From Rhizobium sp. NFR03 (lineage in GTDB: Bacteria; Pseudomonadota; Alphaproteobacteria; Rhizobiales; Rhizobiaceae): a stretch of DNA of 64,000 nucleotides. Each line of letters begins with the position of its first letter. Positions within the stretch are counted from its first letter, which is position 1. Position numbers and translations under genes: made by a program. This document shows positions 18,900 to 27,368 of the stretch, piece by piece. Location: assembly GCF_900111275.1 (NCBI RefSeq), contig NZ_FOGR01000008.1, positions 1 to 64,000 on the forward strand, read 5' to 3'. The notes under the pieces are model-generated. The model saw only the letters and a program-made list of their open reading frames with translations. It did no database searches and was not told where the DNA came from.

Positions 18900-19190
18900 G
18901 TTCCCGAAACCCCTACTCGCCCGTGTTGTTCCGTGGCGGCAACATCGCTTACCGCCATCGGCAGGTCGTTCAACCTTAAGCCCACCTGATTTTCAAAGCT
19001 CTTGGCTCTCGGACACCCTCCTTTGCTAATGCTCAATTCTGCCTCGCCGCGGCGTAAAGTTTTCGGCAGTGTTTTCGAAGCTATGGCGTAGAATATCGTG
19101 CCACTGTTAGGATCGACGGCGATGGCGCGTTGCGAGGGCCGATGATCAGCACGACGTCTATGCTAGCTGTCCAGACCCCGTCCAGCGGTC

Positions 19191-19697
19191 TCACGAGAGC
19201 CCCCTTAGCAGCTTTGTGAGCAGGCTGTTCAGCGCGTGCTGCTCGGTTTCGGACAGCGCCGCAAGAATTGCGCGTTCATTCTCGACATGGGCCGGTAGCA
19301 CGTCGTCGATGAGCACCTTTCCCTTATCCGTCAGCGCGACAAGTGTGCCACGCCGGTCCGTTGGATGCTTGCGGCGCTCTATGAGCCCCGTCTTTTCGAG
19401 CCTGTCGATCCGTGCTGTCATCCCTCCCGACGAGATCATCGCCGCTTCGTAAAGCGCCGTGGGGGTGAGCGCACAAGCCCCTCCCGACCGGCGCAGCGTA
19501 GCCAGCACATCGAACTCACCATTCTGCAATCCGAACTCGGCAAAGAGCGGATTCAGCCGATCGCGTGTGACGATCTGCGCTAACTCGGTGAGACGGCCGA
19601 GAACTTCCATCGGAAAAGTGTCGATGCCCGGGCATTCGTTCCGCCACTGGCTGGCGGCAACGGCGGCGCGATCCTCATGGACAACCGGCTTGGTCAT
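19191..19697 (-). CDS. MarR-family transcriptional regulator
   Basis: A 168-residue winged-helix regulator. The DNA-binding core is GEFDVLATLRRSGGACALTP, LYEAAMISSGGMTARIDRLE and the wing GLIERRKHPTDRRGTLVALTD. The last helices form the dimer interface. It is divergent from two exporter genes and shares with them a 103-base intergenic region that contains a CTTTATATAAAG palindrome. Likely a repressor that responds to a small aromatic or toxic compound exported by those pumps. Confidence 0.92.
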   Translation of the reverse strand: MTKPVVHEDRAAVAASQWRNECPGIDTFPMEVLGRLTELAQIVTRDRLNPLFAEFGLQNGEFDVLATLRRSGGACALTPTALYEAAMISSGGMTARIDRLEKTGLIERRKHPTDRRGTLVALTDKGKVLIDDVLPAHVENERAILAALSETEQHALNSLLTKLLRGLS

Positions 19698-19720
19698 ATT
19701 TTTACCTTGACATTAAGATA

Positions 19721-19732
19721 CTTTATATAAAG
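19721..19732. promoter_or_regulatory. Candidate MarR operator overlapping a promoter
   Basis: CTTTATATAAAG is a perfect 12-base palindrome between the divergent MarR and exporter genes. TTGACA at 19707-19712 could be a -35 box for the exporter genes, which would put the palindrome over the promoter spacer and -10 region. That is the usual place for MarR repression. Confidence 0.5.
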
Positions 19733-19800
19733 ATAGTAAGCATCGTGACGCTCGATGGCAACCGCCTTTGACGTGCTTGCAAGATCAAGATCGAGAAAAA

Positions 19801-20718
19801 ATGATGAACGCGCCGCTCCGCGGCACGGCAGGCGCCCCTGCGTCCACCGCGCTGAAACCTCTCCTTTGCCTTTTGTCGACGGGTGCCCTGCTTGGCATGA
19901 CCACCGTGATTGCCGGCCTTGCTATCCGGGCGGGCTGGCATCCCGTTGCTTTCCTCTTCTGGTCGGCGCTGGGCGGAGGTTTGCTGCTAGCTATTATAGC
20001 ATTCATGAGCGGAGAGCGTCCGAAAGCTTCCCTCGCGCTGTTTCGCTATGCCCTGCTGTCGGGTCTGCTGAGCTTCGCACTGCCGAACATGCTGTCATTC
20101 GTCGCTATCCCACATGTCGGTGCGGGCTTTGTTGCGCTCTGCCTGGCCTTTCCGCCATTGCTGACCTATGGGCTGGCGTTGCCGCTTGGTCTGGATCGGT
20201 TCTCGGCCGGGGCGGTCGTCGGCATGGCTTTCGGGTTTGGCGGCGCCGTGCTGCTTGCGGCGTCCAAGCCCGCCGCCGGTGGTGACGGCTGGATGTGGAC
20301 AGGGGTCGTTCTCCTGGTTCCATTCATCATAGCGACCGGCAACATCTACCGTACCGTCGCCTGGCCAGAGCAGGCCTCGCCCCGACTGTTGGCGCCAGCC
20401 ATGGTGCTGACGGCGGCCATGATCATTGGACTCTACGCTACTCTCGCCCATGTGCCGTTCACTCCTGCGATCTGGGATCGCAGCGTTATGGTGCTGCTGA
20501 TGATGCAAATGGCGATCATCGCCGGCACCTATGCGCTCTATTTCGTGCTCCAGAAACTGAATGGTCCGGTAGGACTCGGCCAGATCGGCTGGATCGGCGC
20601 GGCAACCGGAAAGCTTCTGGCCGTTGCCTGTCTTGGAGAGGTGATCCATGCAATCCTTCCACCAGCGTTTTTGCTCATTCTTGTCGGCATCGTGCTCGTC
20701 AGCAGGAGGGGGAAATGA
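19801..20718 (+). CDS. EamA/DMT-family transporter
   Basis: An inner-membrane exporter of the drug/metabolite superfamily with about ten helices in 305 residues and two EamA repeats. The second repeat begins near VVLLVPFIIATGNIYRTVAWP and ends with VGLGQIGWIGAATGKLLAV. I place the start at MMNAPLRG. An upstream start at 19768 would add a charged extension without a ribosome-binding site. The stop overlaps the next exporter gene by four bases (ATGA). Confidence 0.87.
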   Translation: MMNAPLRGTAGAPASTALKPLLCLLSTGALLGMTTVIAGLAIRAGWHPVAFLFWSALGGGLLLAIIAFMSGERPKASLALFRYALLSGLLSFALPNMLSFVAIPHVGAGFVALCLAFPPLLTYGLALPLGLDRFSAGAVVGMAFGFGGAVLLAASKPAAGGDGWMWTGVVLLVPFIIATGNIYRTVAWPEQASPRLLAPAMVLTAAMIIGLYATLAHVPFTPAIWDRSVMVLLMMQMAIIAGTYALYFVLQKLNGPVGLGQIGWIGAATGKLLAVACLGEVIHAILPPAFLLILVGIVLVSRRGK

Positions 20719-21875
20719 CGCAACGCCAAGCCCTCGCTCTCGTGGTCATCGTGCTGGTGGCGCTGAATCTGCGGCCGGCCATGGCCGCACTTGGTCCCTT
20801 GCTGGACCTCATTGAGCAGTCCACGGGGATCAGTTCGGCCGGCGCCGGGATGCTCACAACCCTACCCGTCTTTCTCATGGGTCTTGGTGCCTTCGCGGGG
20901 CGGCAAATTCGTGTGCTCCTCGGCCAGCGTCGGGGGGGAGCACTGGGCATCGCCTTGGTCGCCGCAGCCTGCGCCAGCCGGTTCTTCTGGCACGATGCGA
21001 ACGGCATGTTCCTGACCGCGGCGATTGCCGGCTTTGGCATCGCGATCGTGCAAGCCCTGGTTCCCGGCATCATCAAGCAGTGGTTTGGCGAAGCAACCGG
21101 GCGAGCGATGGGTCTTTACACCACAGGCATCATGGGTGGTGCTGCCTTGGCCGCGGCAACCGCCGCCGGCTTCGCCCGCATGATGGGATGGCAAGCCACA
21201 TTGGCAGTCTGGTCAATCCCGGCGGTTGCCACACTGGTCTGTTGGCTGGCATTTCCTGCCCCTGAAATGCCCGTGCAGCCCAAACATGGAAGTGTCCGCA
21301 CCTCATTCTGGTGTTCTCGCAGGGCTTGGTCGTTGATGCTGTTCTTCGGGATCGGCACGGGCGCCTACACGCTGGTTCTCGCGTGGTTTCCGCCATTCTA
21401 CATCGGGCTTGGTCAGAGCCGCGAGATGAGTGGCTATCTGCTGGCCGGACTGACCCTCACCGAGGTGGTGGCCGGACTGGGGGTCTCAACCATGATCGGC
21501 CGGTTTCCGGATCGCCGTGGTCCCTTGCTCACTGCGCTGCTTTGCCTGCTTGCGGGCCTTGCATGCCTGCTCCTGGCGCCCGTTTCACTGGCGCTGGCGG
21601 CCGTCCTCATGCTTGGCATGGGTATTGGCGCTCTGTTTCCGCTGTCGCTGATCGTCACTCTGGACCACGCCGACGATCCGGCTGTGGCCGGCGACCTGGC
21701 GGCCTTCGTTCAGGGCGGGGGCTATATGATCGCAAGTGCAATGCCTCTCATTGCGGGAATCATACGAGACCGCTCTGCCGATCTTTCCCAAGCCTGGGTT
21801 CTGATGGCGTCGAGCGTGGTCGTTCTCATGGCCGTGGCCATGAGGTTCTCACCGCAAAGCGCTCGCGGAATATAA
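20715..21875 (+). CDS. MFS transporter, CynX/NimT family
   Basis: A 386-residue major facilitator with about twelve helices. It starts MTQRQALALVVIVLVALNLRPAMAALGPLL, where NLRPAxxxxGP is the family hallmark of CynX/NimT transporters (cyanate or nitroimidazole type). Motif GLGAFAGRQIRVLLGQRR lies between helices 2 and 3. The ATG overlaps the stop of the EamA gene and follows GGAGGGGGAA, so the two exporters are co-translated under the divergent MarR regulator. The substrate is unknown. Confidence 0.88.
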   Translation: MTQRQALALVVIVLVALNLRPAMAALGPLLDLIEQSTGISSAGAGMLTTLPVFLMGLGAFAGRQIRVLLGQRRGGALGIALVAAACASRFFWHDANGMFLTAAIAGFGIAIVQALVPGIIKQWFGEATGRAMGLYTTGIMGGAALAAATAAGFARMMGWQATLAVWSIPAVATLVCWLAFPAPEMPVQPKHGSVRTSFWCSRRAWSLMLFFGIGTGAYTLVLAWFPPFYIGLGQSREMSGYLLAGLTLTEVVAGLGVSTMIGRFPDRRGPLLTALLCLLAGLACLLLAPVSLALAAVLMLGMGIGALFPLSLIVTLDHADDPAVAGDLAAFVQGGGYMIASAMPLIAGIIRDRSADLSQAWVLMASSVVVLMAVAMRFSPQSARGI

Positions 21876-21886
21876 ATTGCGCGCAG

Positions 21887-21928
21887 GCTGCTGGATCAGC
21901 GTTTCACGCACAGTGCTGATCCAGCAGC
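21887..21928. terminator. Bidirectional terminator-like hairpin between convergent exporter genes
   Basis: GCTGCTGGATCAGC and GCTGATCCAGCAGC form perfect 14-base arms around a 14-base loop. The left arm contains the stop codon of the minus-strand MFS gene and lies 12 bases after the stop of the plus-strand one. There is no long T run. The symmetric location between convergent genes suggests it ends both transcripts. Confidence 0.65.
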
Positions 21929-23041
21929 GCCCAAAAGCAGGGCGATACCTGCCCACGGCAGCCCGCCTGCTCCTGCGGTTTGGAGAACGACGCCACCCAT
22001 GACGGCTCCGCCAAAAATGGCGATATTCCATGCCGTGACGATCATCGCCTGGGCCACGTCGGCCGCAGGACCGGCAGCACGCGCCGATGCGGTCTGAAAG
22101 ACCGTCGCCGACCCGCCGAAAGCCAGTCCCCAGATAATTGCGGCCCCGTAGATTGCCGACGATGCTCCCGTCGTCACCGCTAGTATCAAGACCGCCACAA
22201 GAAACAGGCCGATCCCGGTGAAGGTCAATGGTCGCAGCCATTTGTCGATCAACACGCCCGTCAGACCAATACTGACAAGTGCGGAACCCCCGAAGACAAG
22301 AAGGACACTGTCGATTTGGCCCGTCATGCGATGGCTGGCCAGAAGGGGTGCGATGTAGGTGTAGAGGAAATTATGGGCCAGGACGAAGCAGAGCGTCACC
22401 GCCAGCACCGGGCGCACGCCCGGAACCACGAAGACCTGGGTCAAGGAAGGGCGTTGCGTTTCAGGTTCGCCGGGGAAATCAGGCACCTTCGCGATGATCC
22501 AGCCAACCAACAGCAGCGCGATCACGCTGAGCAGACCGAAGGTCAGCCGCCAACCGGCGAGGTTGCCGATAAATGTGCCGGCCGGGATACCGATGGACAG
22601 CGCCAACGGCGTCCCCGCCATTGCAATGGCCATTGCCCGGCCTGCGAGGCAGGGCGGCGCCATGCGAACAGCATAGCCGGCCAGCAACGCCCACAGCAGG
22701 CCGGCTGAAACACCGCCGACGAAACGTGCTGCCATTGCGACGATGAAACTCGCCGTCAGCGCCGTGAACAGATTGGCGATAGCGAAACCGATGATGGCGC
22801 TGAGCAGGAGCGGTCGCCTACGCCAGCTTCGCGTTGCTGCCGTTAGCGGGATCGCTGCGAGCAGCGATCCCAGCGCATAGATACTGATCCATTGTCCCGC
22901 CATGGCGTCGCTCACGTCAAGCGCCCCTCCGATCTGCGGAAGCAGACCGGCCGGGAGGGCCTCCGTCAGGATGGTGACGAAGCCGGCCACCGCGAGTGCG
23001 CATAGCCCCGCTACCGGCAGCCGTTCGACCTGCGTCGTCAC
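21896..23041 (-). CDS. MFS efflux transporter (AraJ/DHA1 type)
   Basis: A 381-residue twelve-helix permease of the drug:H+ antiporter group. The first helices read LCALAVAGFVTILTEALPAGLLPQIGGAL, and motif A is reduced (ALGSLLAAIPLTAATRSWRRRPLLL). GGVSAGLLWALLAGYAVRMAP resembles the motif C region. Its start overlaps the stop of the small monooxygenase gene by four bases, so they form one unit divergent from a LysR regulator. An exporter for the product or substrate of the monooxygenase is plausible. Confidence 0.9.
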   Translation of the reverse strand: MTTQVERLPVAGLCALAVAGFVTILTEALPAGLLPQIGGALDVSDAMAGQWISIYALGSLLAAIPLTAATRSWRRRPLLLSAIIGFAIANLFTALTASFIVAMAARFVGGVSAGLLWALLAGYAVRMAPPCLAGRAMAIAMAGTPLALSIGIPAGTFIGNLAGWRLTFGLLSVIALLLVGWIIAKVPDFPGEPETQRPSLTQVFVVPGVRPVLAVTLCFVLAHNFLYTYIAPLLASHRMTGQIDSVLLVFGGSALVSIGLTGVLIDKWLRPLTFTGIGLFLVAVLILAVTTGASSAIYGAAIIWGLAFGGSATVFQTASARAAGPAADVAQAMIVTAWNIAIFGGAVMGGVVLQTAGAGGLPWAGIALLLGAAGSALCVKR

Positions 23042-23376
23042 ACGAAGGCCTCCGGCAGCACCAGGTCACCAACGGTGTAGGTGTGAAACTCGCTCGACGA
23101 GACGGTGTCGAGCTTGCGGAACTTTTCGAGAAATACCGGATCGGAAAAGAAGATCTCGACGTCGCCGGGGTCGGAGATCGCCTCAATATTCACAACGGTG
23201 AGCCCATCGGTGCTCTTGGCGAGGTTGCTCCAAAGAAAGCCCGGCTTCCGCTCGGCGACATAGTGGACGACATCTTGAATCAGCCGAAACGCCTCCTCCT
23301 GTTTGCCGGGGTGAACGTGAATCACGTTGACGATGAAAGTCGTCCGGGCGGGCTGGATCGTGAAGGTGGGGATCAT
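23038..23376 (-). CDS. Small ABM-domain monooxygenase-like protein
   Basis: A 112-residue ferredoxin-like-fold protein of the antibiotic biosynthesis monooxygenase/quinol monooxygenase (YgiN-like) type. Recognisable parts are TTFIVNVIHVHPGKQEEAFR, PGFLWSNLAKSTDGLTVVN and DPVFLEKFRKLD. Members often act as cofactor-free oxygenases on quinols or as detoxifying enzymes. The specific reaction cannot be named. It is the first gene of a two-gene operon with the MFS pump. Confidence 0.8.
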   Translation of the reverse strand: MIPTFTIQPARTTFIVNVIHVHPGKQEEAFRLIQDVVHYVAERKPGFLWSNLAKSTDGLTVVNIEAISDPGDVEIFFSDPVFLEKFRKLDTVSSSEFHTYTVGDLVLPEAFV

Positions 23377-23464
23377 GTGCGTCTCCTTGGTTTCGGAAGC
23401 CTAAGGGATAGCGGTCGCACAGCACCGGAAAAATGGGCCGTTGTTCCGATGACTGCGGATTAAT

Positions 23465-23478
23465 ATTCCTGTAAGAAT
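23465..23478. promoter_or_regulatory. Inverted repeat next to a LysR gene
   Basis: ATTC-CTGTAA-GAAT lies six bases before the start of the LysR gene and about 90 bases upstream of the divergent monooxygenase-MFS operon. It has the size and symmetry of a LysR-type recognition site (T-N11-A class). Confidence 0.4.
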
Positions 23479-23484
23479 TAGCGC

Positions 23485-24372
23485 ATGGACAAACTCACGG
23501 CGTTCGACGCCTTCGTGCAATCGGCTGAAACCGGCAGCTTCGTTGCGGCTGGCCGCAAGCTCGGTCTTTCCGCCTCTGCGGTCGGCAAGGCAGTGGTGCG
23601 GCTTGAACGCCGACTGAACGTCAGCCTGTTCCACCGCAACACGCGCAATATGACCCTGACGGAGGAAGGGCGGCTGTTCCTTGAACGCTGCCGTCGCATC
23701 TTCGAGGAGGTCGAGGCCGCGGAAGCCGAGCTTGCCCGATCCAATCGGACGCCGCGAGGGAGGCTGCGGGTCAGTCTGCCCCTGGTCGGCATGCTGTTGA
23801 CGCCAGTGATGGCCAAGTTTATGCGCGCCTGGCCAGAGGTGCAGCTCGACCTGGATTTCAGCGATCGGCTGGTGGACGTTGTCGAGGAAGGGTTCGATGC
23901 CGTCATTCGCACCGGGCCACCATCGGACAGCAGGTTGATGAGCCGCAATGTCGGCCGGTTCAAAGTGAAGATCGTTGCCTCACCCGACTATCTGACGCGA
24001 TGCGGCGTGCCTGAAAACCCTGACGATCTGGAGCAGCATCAATGTCTTCACCAACGGTCGCCGAGTACCGGCAAGATTCGTCCCTGGCCGTTTGCTCGCG
24101 GGGAAGGGCAGGCAAAGATTGTCCTGCCCGAACGGATGAGCGCGACGGCGGTCGATCCTCTGATCGCGTTGGCGATTGAGGGGCTGGGCATTGCCTGTCT
24201 GCCGCCTTTTGCGATCCGTGGCGAGATCGCTGACGGCCGTCTCGTGTCCATCCTGGACCAGTGGGTAACCGAAACCGATCAGTTCAATGTTCTCTGGCCG
24301 GCCAGCCGCCAGATAACGCCAAAACTGAGGGCATTCATCGACTGCATGGCCGAGCATCTGCAGCCGCACTAG
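23485..24372 (+). CDS. LysR-family transcriptional regulator
   Basis: A 295-residue regulator. The N-terminal helix-turn-helix is KLTAFDAFVQSAETGSFVAA, RKLGLSASAVGKAVVRLE and RLNVSLFHRNTRNMTLTEEG. The C-terminal inducer-binding domain follows (FDAVIRTGPPSDSRLMSR, LVSILDQWV). It belongs to the large group of DhcR/PgrR-like LysR proteins. It is divergent from the ABM-monooxygenase/MFS pair and probably controls it. Confidence 0.92.
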   Translation: MDKLTAFDAFVQSAETGSFVAAGRKLGLSASAVGKAVVRLERRLNVSLFHRNTRNMTLTEEGRLFLERCRRIFEEVEAAEAELARSNRTPRGRLRVSLPLVGMLLTPVMAKFMRAWPEVQLDLDFSDRLVDVVEEGFDAVIRTGPPSDSRLMSRNVGRFKVKIVASPDYLTRCGVPENPDDLEQHQCLHQRSPSTGKIRPWPFARGEGQAKIVLPERMSATAVDPLIALAIEGLGIACLPPFAIRGEIADGRLVSILDQWVTETDQFNVLWPASRQITPKLRAFIDCMAEHLQPH

Positions 24373-24417
24373 GCACCTCGTCGAGCCGGCACGACCCAGC
24401 CCCAACGCGGACATTGC

Positions 24418-25035
24418 TCAGGCAACTGGCGGGACTGCTGCTTCCCGTTCCAGTGCCGCCGCGACCGAGGGGCGAACCTCTACCCTGCGCATGTAGGCTG
24501 CGACCCTCGGCCAGCGACCGAGATCAATGCCAAAGCCCTTCATCCAACCAAGGACCGTGAAGAGGTAAGCATCTGCCACCGTGAAGTGGTTGCCCATCAG
24601 ATAGTCTTGCGTCGCTAGACCGGTTTCGATGAGGTCAAAGCGGCGCGATAGCTTCGTCGTGAAGAGATCCCGCACCGTCTTCGGCAGGTCTTGATTGAAG
24701 AGCGGGCTCGATCCGGAGTGGATTTCGCTGGTGATGTAGTTGAGCCACTCCTGAAGCCGCACACGTTCCAGGGTGCCGTTGGCTGGAGCCAGTCCTGAAT
24801 ACAGCTTCAGATCCGCCAGATACTGGACGATAGCCGGCCCCTCCGTCAGCACGTCTCCCGTGTCGAGCACGAGTGCCGCAACATAGCCCTTCGGATTGGT
24901 GGAGAGAAAATCGCCACCCTCCGACGTACGCTTCGTACGGTTGTCGACCCGCACGAGATCGTAGGGCAACCCCAACTCCTGAAGAACGATATGGGGCGAT
25001 AGGGAGCAGGTGGCAGGGGCGAAATAGAGTTTCAT
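24418..25035 (-). CDS. Glutathione S-transferase
   Basis: A 205-residue two-domain GST of the beta type. The thioredoxin-like N-domain begins MKLYFAPATCSLSPHIVLQE, where C10 and S11-L12-S13 match the beta-class glutathione-binding segment. GPAIVQYLADL binds the gamma-glutamyl part. The helical C-domain contains the N-capping motif FTVADAYLFTVLGW. I start at this ATG because GGAG precedes it and the fold begins here. It is divergent from a LysR gene. Confidence 0.92.
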   Translation of the reverse strand: MKLYFAPATCSLSPHIVLQELGLPYDLVRVDNRTKRTSEGGDFLSTNPKGYVAALVLDTGDVLTEGPAIVQYLADLKLYSGLAPANGTLERVRLQEWLNYITSEIHSGSSPLFNQDLPKTVRDLFTTKLSRRFDLIETGLATQDYLMGNHFTVADAYLFTVLGWMKGFGIDLGRWPRVAAYMRRVEVRPSVAAALEREAAVPPVA

Positions 25036-25136
25036 GAGGAAGGCTCCGCGGTCGATGGATGTCACCTTTGACATTGACGCAGACACGAGAATAAGGAAAA
25101 TTACTGACGAAGATTTATGATATAAGCTCGCGTACT

Positions 25137-25994
25137 ATGAACCTCACACAACTCCGCAGCCTGGTCGCCGTTGCCGATGCGGGTAGCTTCACCGCCGCCG
25201 CGACGAGTGTCGGCGTCACGCAGTCCGGCATGAGCCAGGCGCTGGCGGCGCTGGAAGAAAGCCTGGGCGTAAAGCTGTTGGCGCGCCAGCGGCACGGCGT
25301 CGAACTCACCGCCTTCGGAGAGAGGGCGTTGGACCATGCTCGTGCGGCGCTCCTGCATCTGGAGGCGATCCGGAAAGAAGCGGCGGAGGCGACCGGCGAG
25401 GAAGCCGGATCGGTGCGGATCGCGGCATTTCCCAGCATCTTTGCCACGGTGTTGCCGCCGCTTCTGCGACGCTTCCGCGCTCTCCATCCGGGCATTGAGC
25501 TGGTTGTGCTCGAAACGGACGACCGGGAGGTCGAGGCCTGGCTGAATGCCGGGGCCATCGATCTCGGCGTCGTTCTCAACCCGTCGCCGGACAGCGATGC
25601 TGTTCCGATCGGACAGGACGCGTGGGTCGCCGTTCTGCCAACGGCGCACCGCCTAGGACGACGTGGCACACTCTCCTTTGCCGAACTGGCGGCCGAACCC
25701 TTCGTGCTCGCGACCGGCGGGTGCCACGTCCATGCGCGAACGCTCGCCGAGGCCGCCGGCCTGTCGCTCGCGGACGTGCGAATGGAGGTGCGGGACTGGA
25801 CCAGCGCGATTGCGCTGGTCAGGGAAGGTGTGGGTGTCAGCCTCGTGCCGGAATCGACGCTGCCCGAGAGACGGAAAGGCTTGAGGACCACACGGCTCGA
25901 TCCGTCTTTGTGCCGCCACTTCGGCTTGAAGGCGTCGCCGGTGCGTCGCCGTTCGCGGGCCGCAAACTTGCTGATCGAACTGGCGCGTGGATGA
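25137..25994 (+). CDS. LysR-family transcriptional regulator
   Basis: A 285-residue regulator with N-terminal helix-turn-helix (MNLTQLRSLVAVADAGSFTAA, VGVTQSGMSQALAALE) and an effector domain (GSVRIAAFPSIFATVLPPLL, ELVVLETDDREVEAWL). The gene is divergent from the glutathione transferase gene and probably regulates it. A short inverted repeat TTAT-GAT-ATAA lies 12 bases before its start. Confidence 0.92.
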   Translation: MNLTQLRSLVAVADAGSFTAAATSVGVTQSGMSQALAALEESLGVKLLARQRHGVELTAFGERALDHARAALLHLEAIRKEAAEATGEEAGSVRIAAFPSIFATVLPPLLRRFRALHPGIELVVLETDDREVEAWLNAGAIDLGVVLNPSPDSDAVPIGQDAWVAVLPTAHRLGRRGTLSFAELAAEPFVLATGGCHVHARTLAEAAGLSLADVRMEVRDWTSAIALVREGVGVSLVPESTLPERRKGLRTTRLDPSLCRHFGLKASPVRRRSRAANLLIELARG

Positions 25995-26635
25995 GGTCAC
26001 TTACCGGGCTTTGCACGCGTTAATGAAGCATAAAGCCCAAGGGGCCGTGTTTTATGGCCATAGGACACTCGACCAGAACCCTATCGATCAGTCTCGCACA
26101 ACGACAGATCGGCACAGCTTTGTGCCATCGCCAATGTCGAGTGCGGCGCATCCAGCAGACCGGGCCTATTCTGCCTGCGATGCCGGCTCCACCGAACCCT
26201 GGCGGTTGCAGCGCATTCGCGTAACGATCCTTCGCGCGATAGGTGATACCTCGCCGGACGGTATTTTCTGTCGCGGCTTCGAACAGACTGAAGAGGCTCG
26301 CGACAAATGTCACACCTCAACCACTTCGCTTTCCACCCCTTGAAACGAAGTGAACTCGTGCCACCCCGAGGGTCGCCAATGGACGCCGCAAATCTGCGAA
26401 ACCGGCGACGATATTCACGGAATTCCCATAGAGAAGACACTACCGCATCGCCAGCGACATCAAAGGAAGTTGGACGTGAGCGTTGACTACGCGCCCGGCC
26501 ATCTTCACGCTCAAGAGCTCACAAGACTATCTTTCAAGGCACTTGATCCTCAGAAAACTCGGATGCTAAACATTCAACAACTTGGGAACTCTCGCTGAGT
26601 ACCTCTAAAGCGCCTGATAGCCTAAGGGATTGAAT
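25995..26635. other. 640-base stretch without a recognisable gene
   Basis: Several short open frames exist on both strands but none shows a known motif or a good ribosome-binding site. I see no repeat or RNA structure. It may be decayed coding sequence, as in other gaps of this window. Confidence 0.5.
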
Positions 26636-27238
26636 GTGACCGCCGAAAAGCCTGACCAGACCGATCGGCCGCTCCCAAACCCATCCAGACTTGGCATGCG
26701 GTTGCGACTGTCGCGGCAGACGCGGGGAATGACGTTGAAGGCCCTTGCGGAGGCCGCACACTGCTCCGAGAGCCTGCTCTCCAAGATTGAAAATGGTAAG
26801 GCGTCACCGTCCCTCCCGATGCTTCATCGCCTGGTAGGCGCTCTCGACACGAATATCGGGTGGATGTTCGAAGAATCCGACGGCGAGGAAGGCATTATTT
26901 TCAGGGCCGGAACACGCCCGATGATCGCTCTTGATCCCTTGCGCCGCGGGGAAGGTATCTCCCTGGAGCGGATCATTCCCTATTCCGCCGGCCATCTTCT
27001 CCAGTGCAACATCCACCATATCGAAGAAGACGGTGAAAGCGCAGGCCCCATCCAGCATGCGGGCGAAGAGGTCGGCTATCTCCTGGCTGGCGATATAGAG
27101 TTAATCGTTGACGGCAAGAGCTTTCGCCTCTCGGCTGGGGATGCCTTTGTTTTTAACTCGGAACTCCCGCACCATTACCGCAACATGGGCAGGGAACGAG
27201 CCAGCATCTTCTGGGTCAATACGCCTGCGACCTTCTAG
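26636..27238 (+). CDS. XRE-family regulator with C-terminal cupin domain
   Basis: A 200-residue regulator. The N-terminal helix-turn-helix is LGMRLRLSRQTRGMTLKALA, EAAHCSESLLSKIENGKASP. The C-terminal cupin carries AGEEVGYLLAGDIELIVDGK and FNSELPHHYRNMG, which normally binds the effector. I choose GTG as start because AAGGGA stands six bases before it. It directly precedes an uptake-catabolic operon on the same strand and is its likely repressor or sensor. Regulators of this type often respond to amino acids, polyamines or sugar derivatives. Confidence 0.9.
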   Translation: MTAEKPDQTDRPLPNPSRLGMRLRLSRQTRGMTLKALAEAAHCSESLLSKIENGKASPSLPMLHRLVGALDTNIGWMFEESDGEEGIIFRAGTRPMIALDPLRRGEGISLERIIPYSAGHLLQCNIHHIEEDGESAGPIQHAGEEVGYLLAGDIELIVDGKSFRLSAGDAFVFNSELPHHYRNMGRERASIFWVNTPATF

Positions 27239-27280
27239 CCATTGCGCAAGTCAGAACCTAAAGAATCTTGTTCATGCCTG

Positions 27281-27309
27281 TTGACAGTTATTCAAGTCTC
27301 TTGAATTAT
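27281..27309 (+). promoter_or_regulatory. Promoter with internal palindromic operator
   Basis: TTGACA and AATTAT are 17 bases apart, a good fit to a housekeeping promoter. The spacer contains the perfect inverted repeat TTCAAG-TCT-CTTGAA at 27291-27305. A protein bound there would block RNA polymerase. The XRE-cupin protein encoded just upstream is the obvious candidate. Confidence 0.7.
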
Positions 27310-27368
27310 GTTGATGCGCTTAAAGAGAGGGAGGTTCATGGAGCCTCCCCAAAACAAGGGGAACCCGA

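Noticed and set aside
26020-26440. Minus-strand frames of 97 and 119 codons
   Set aside because: They overlap each other, have no motif and no ribosome-binding site, and lie in a gap that seems decayed.
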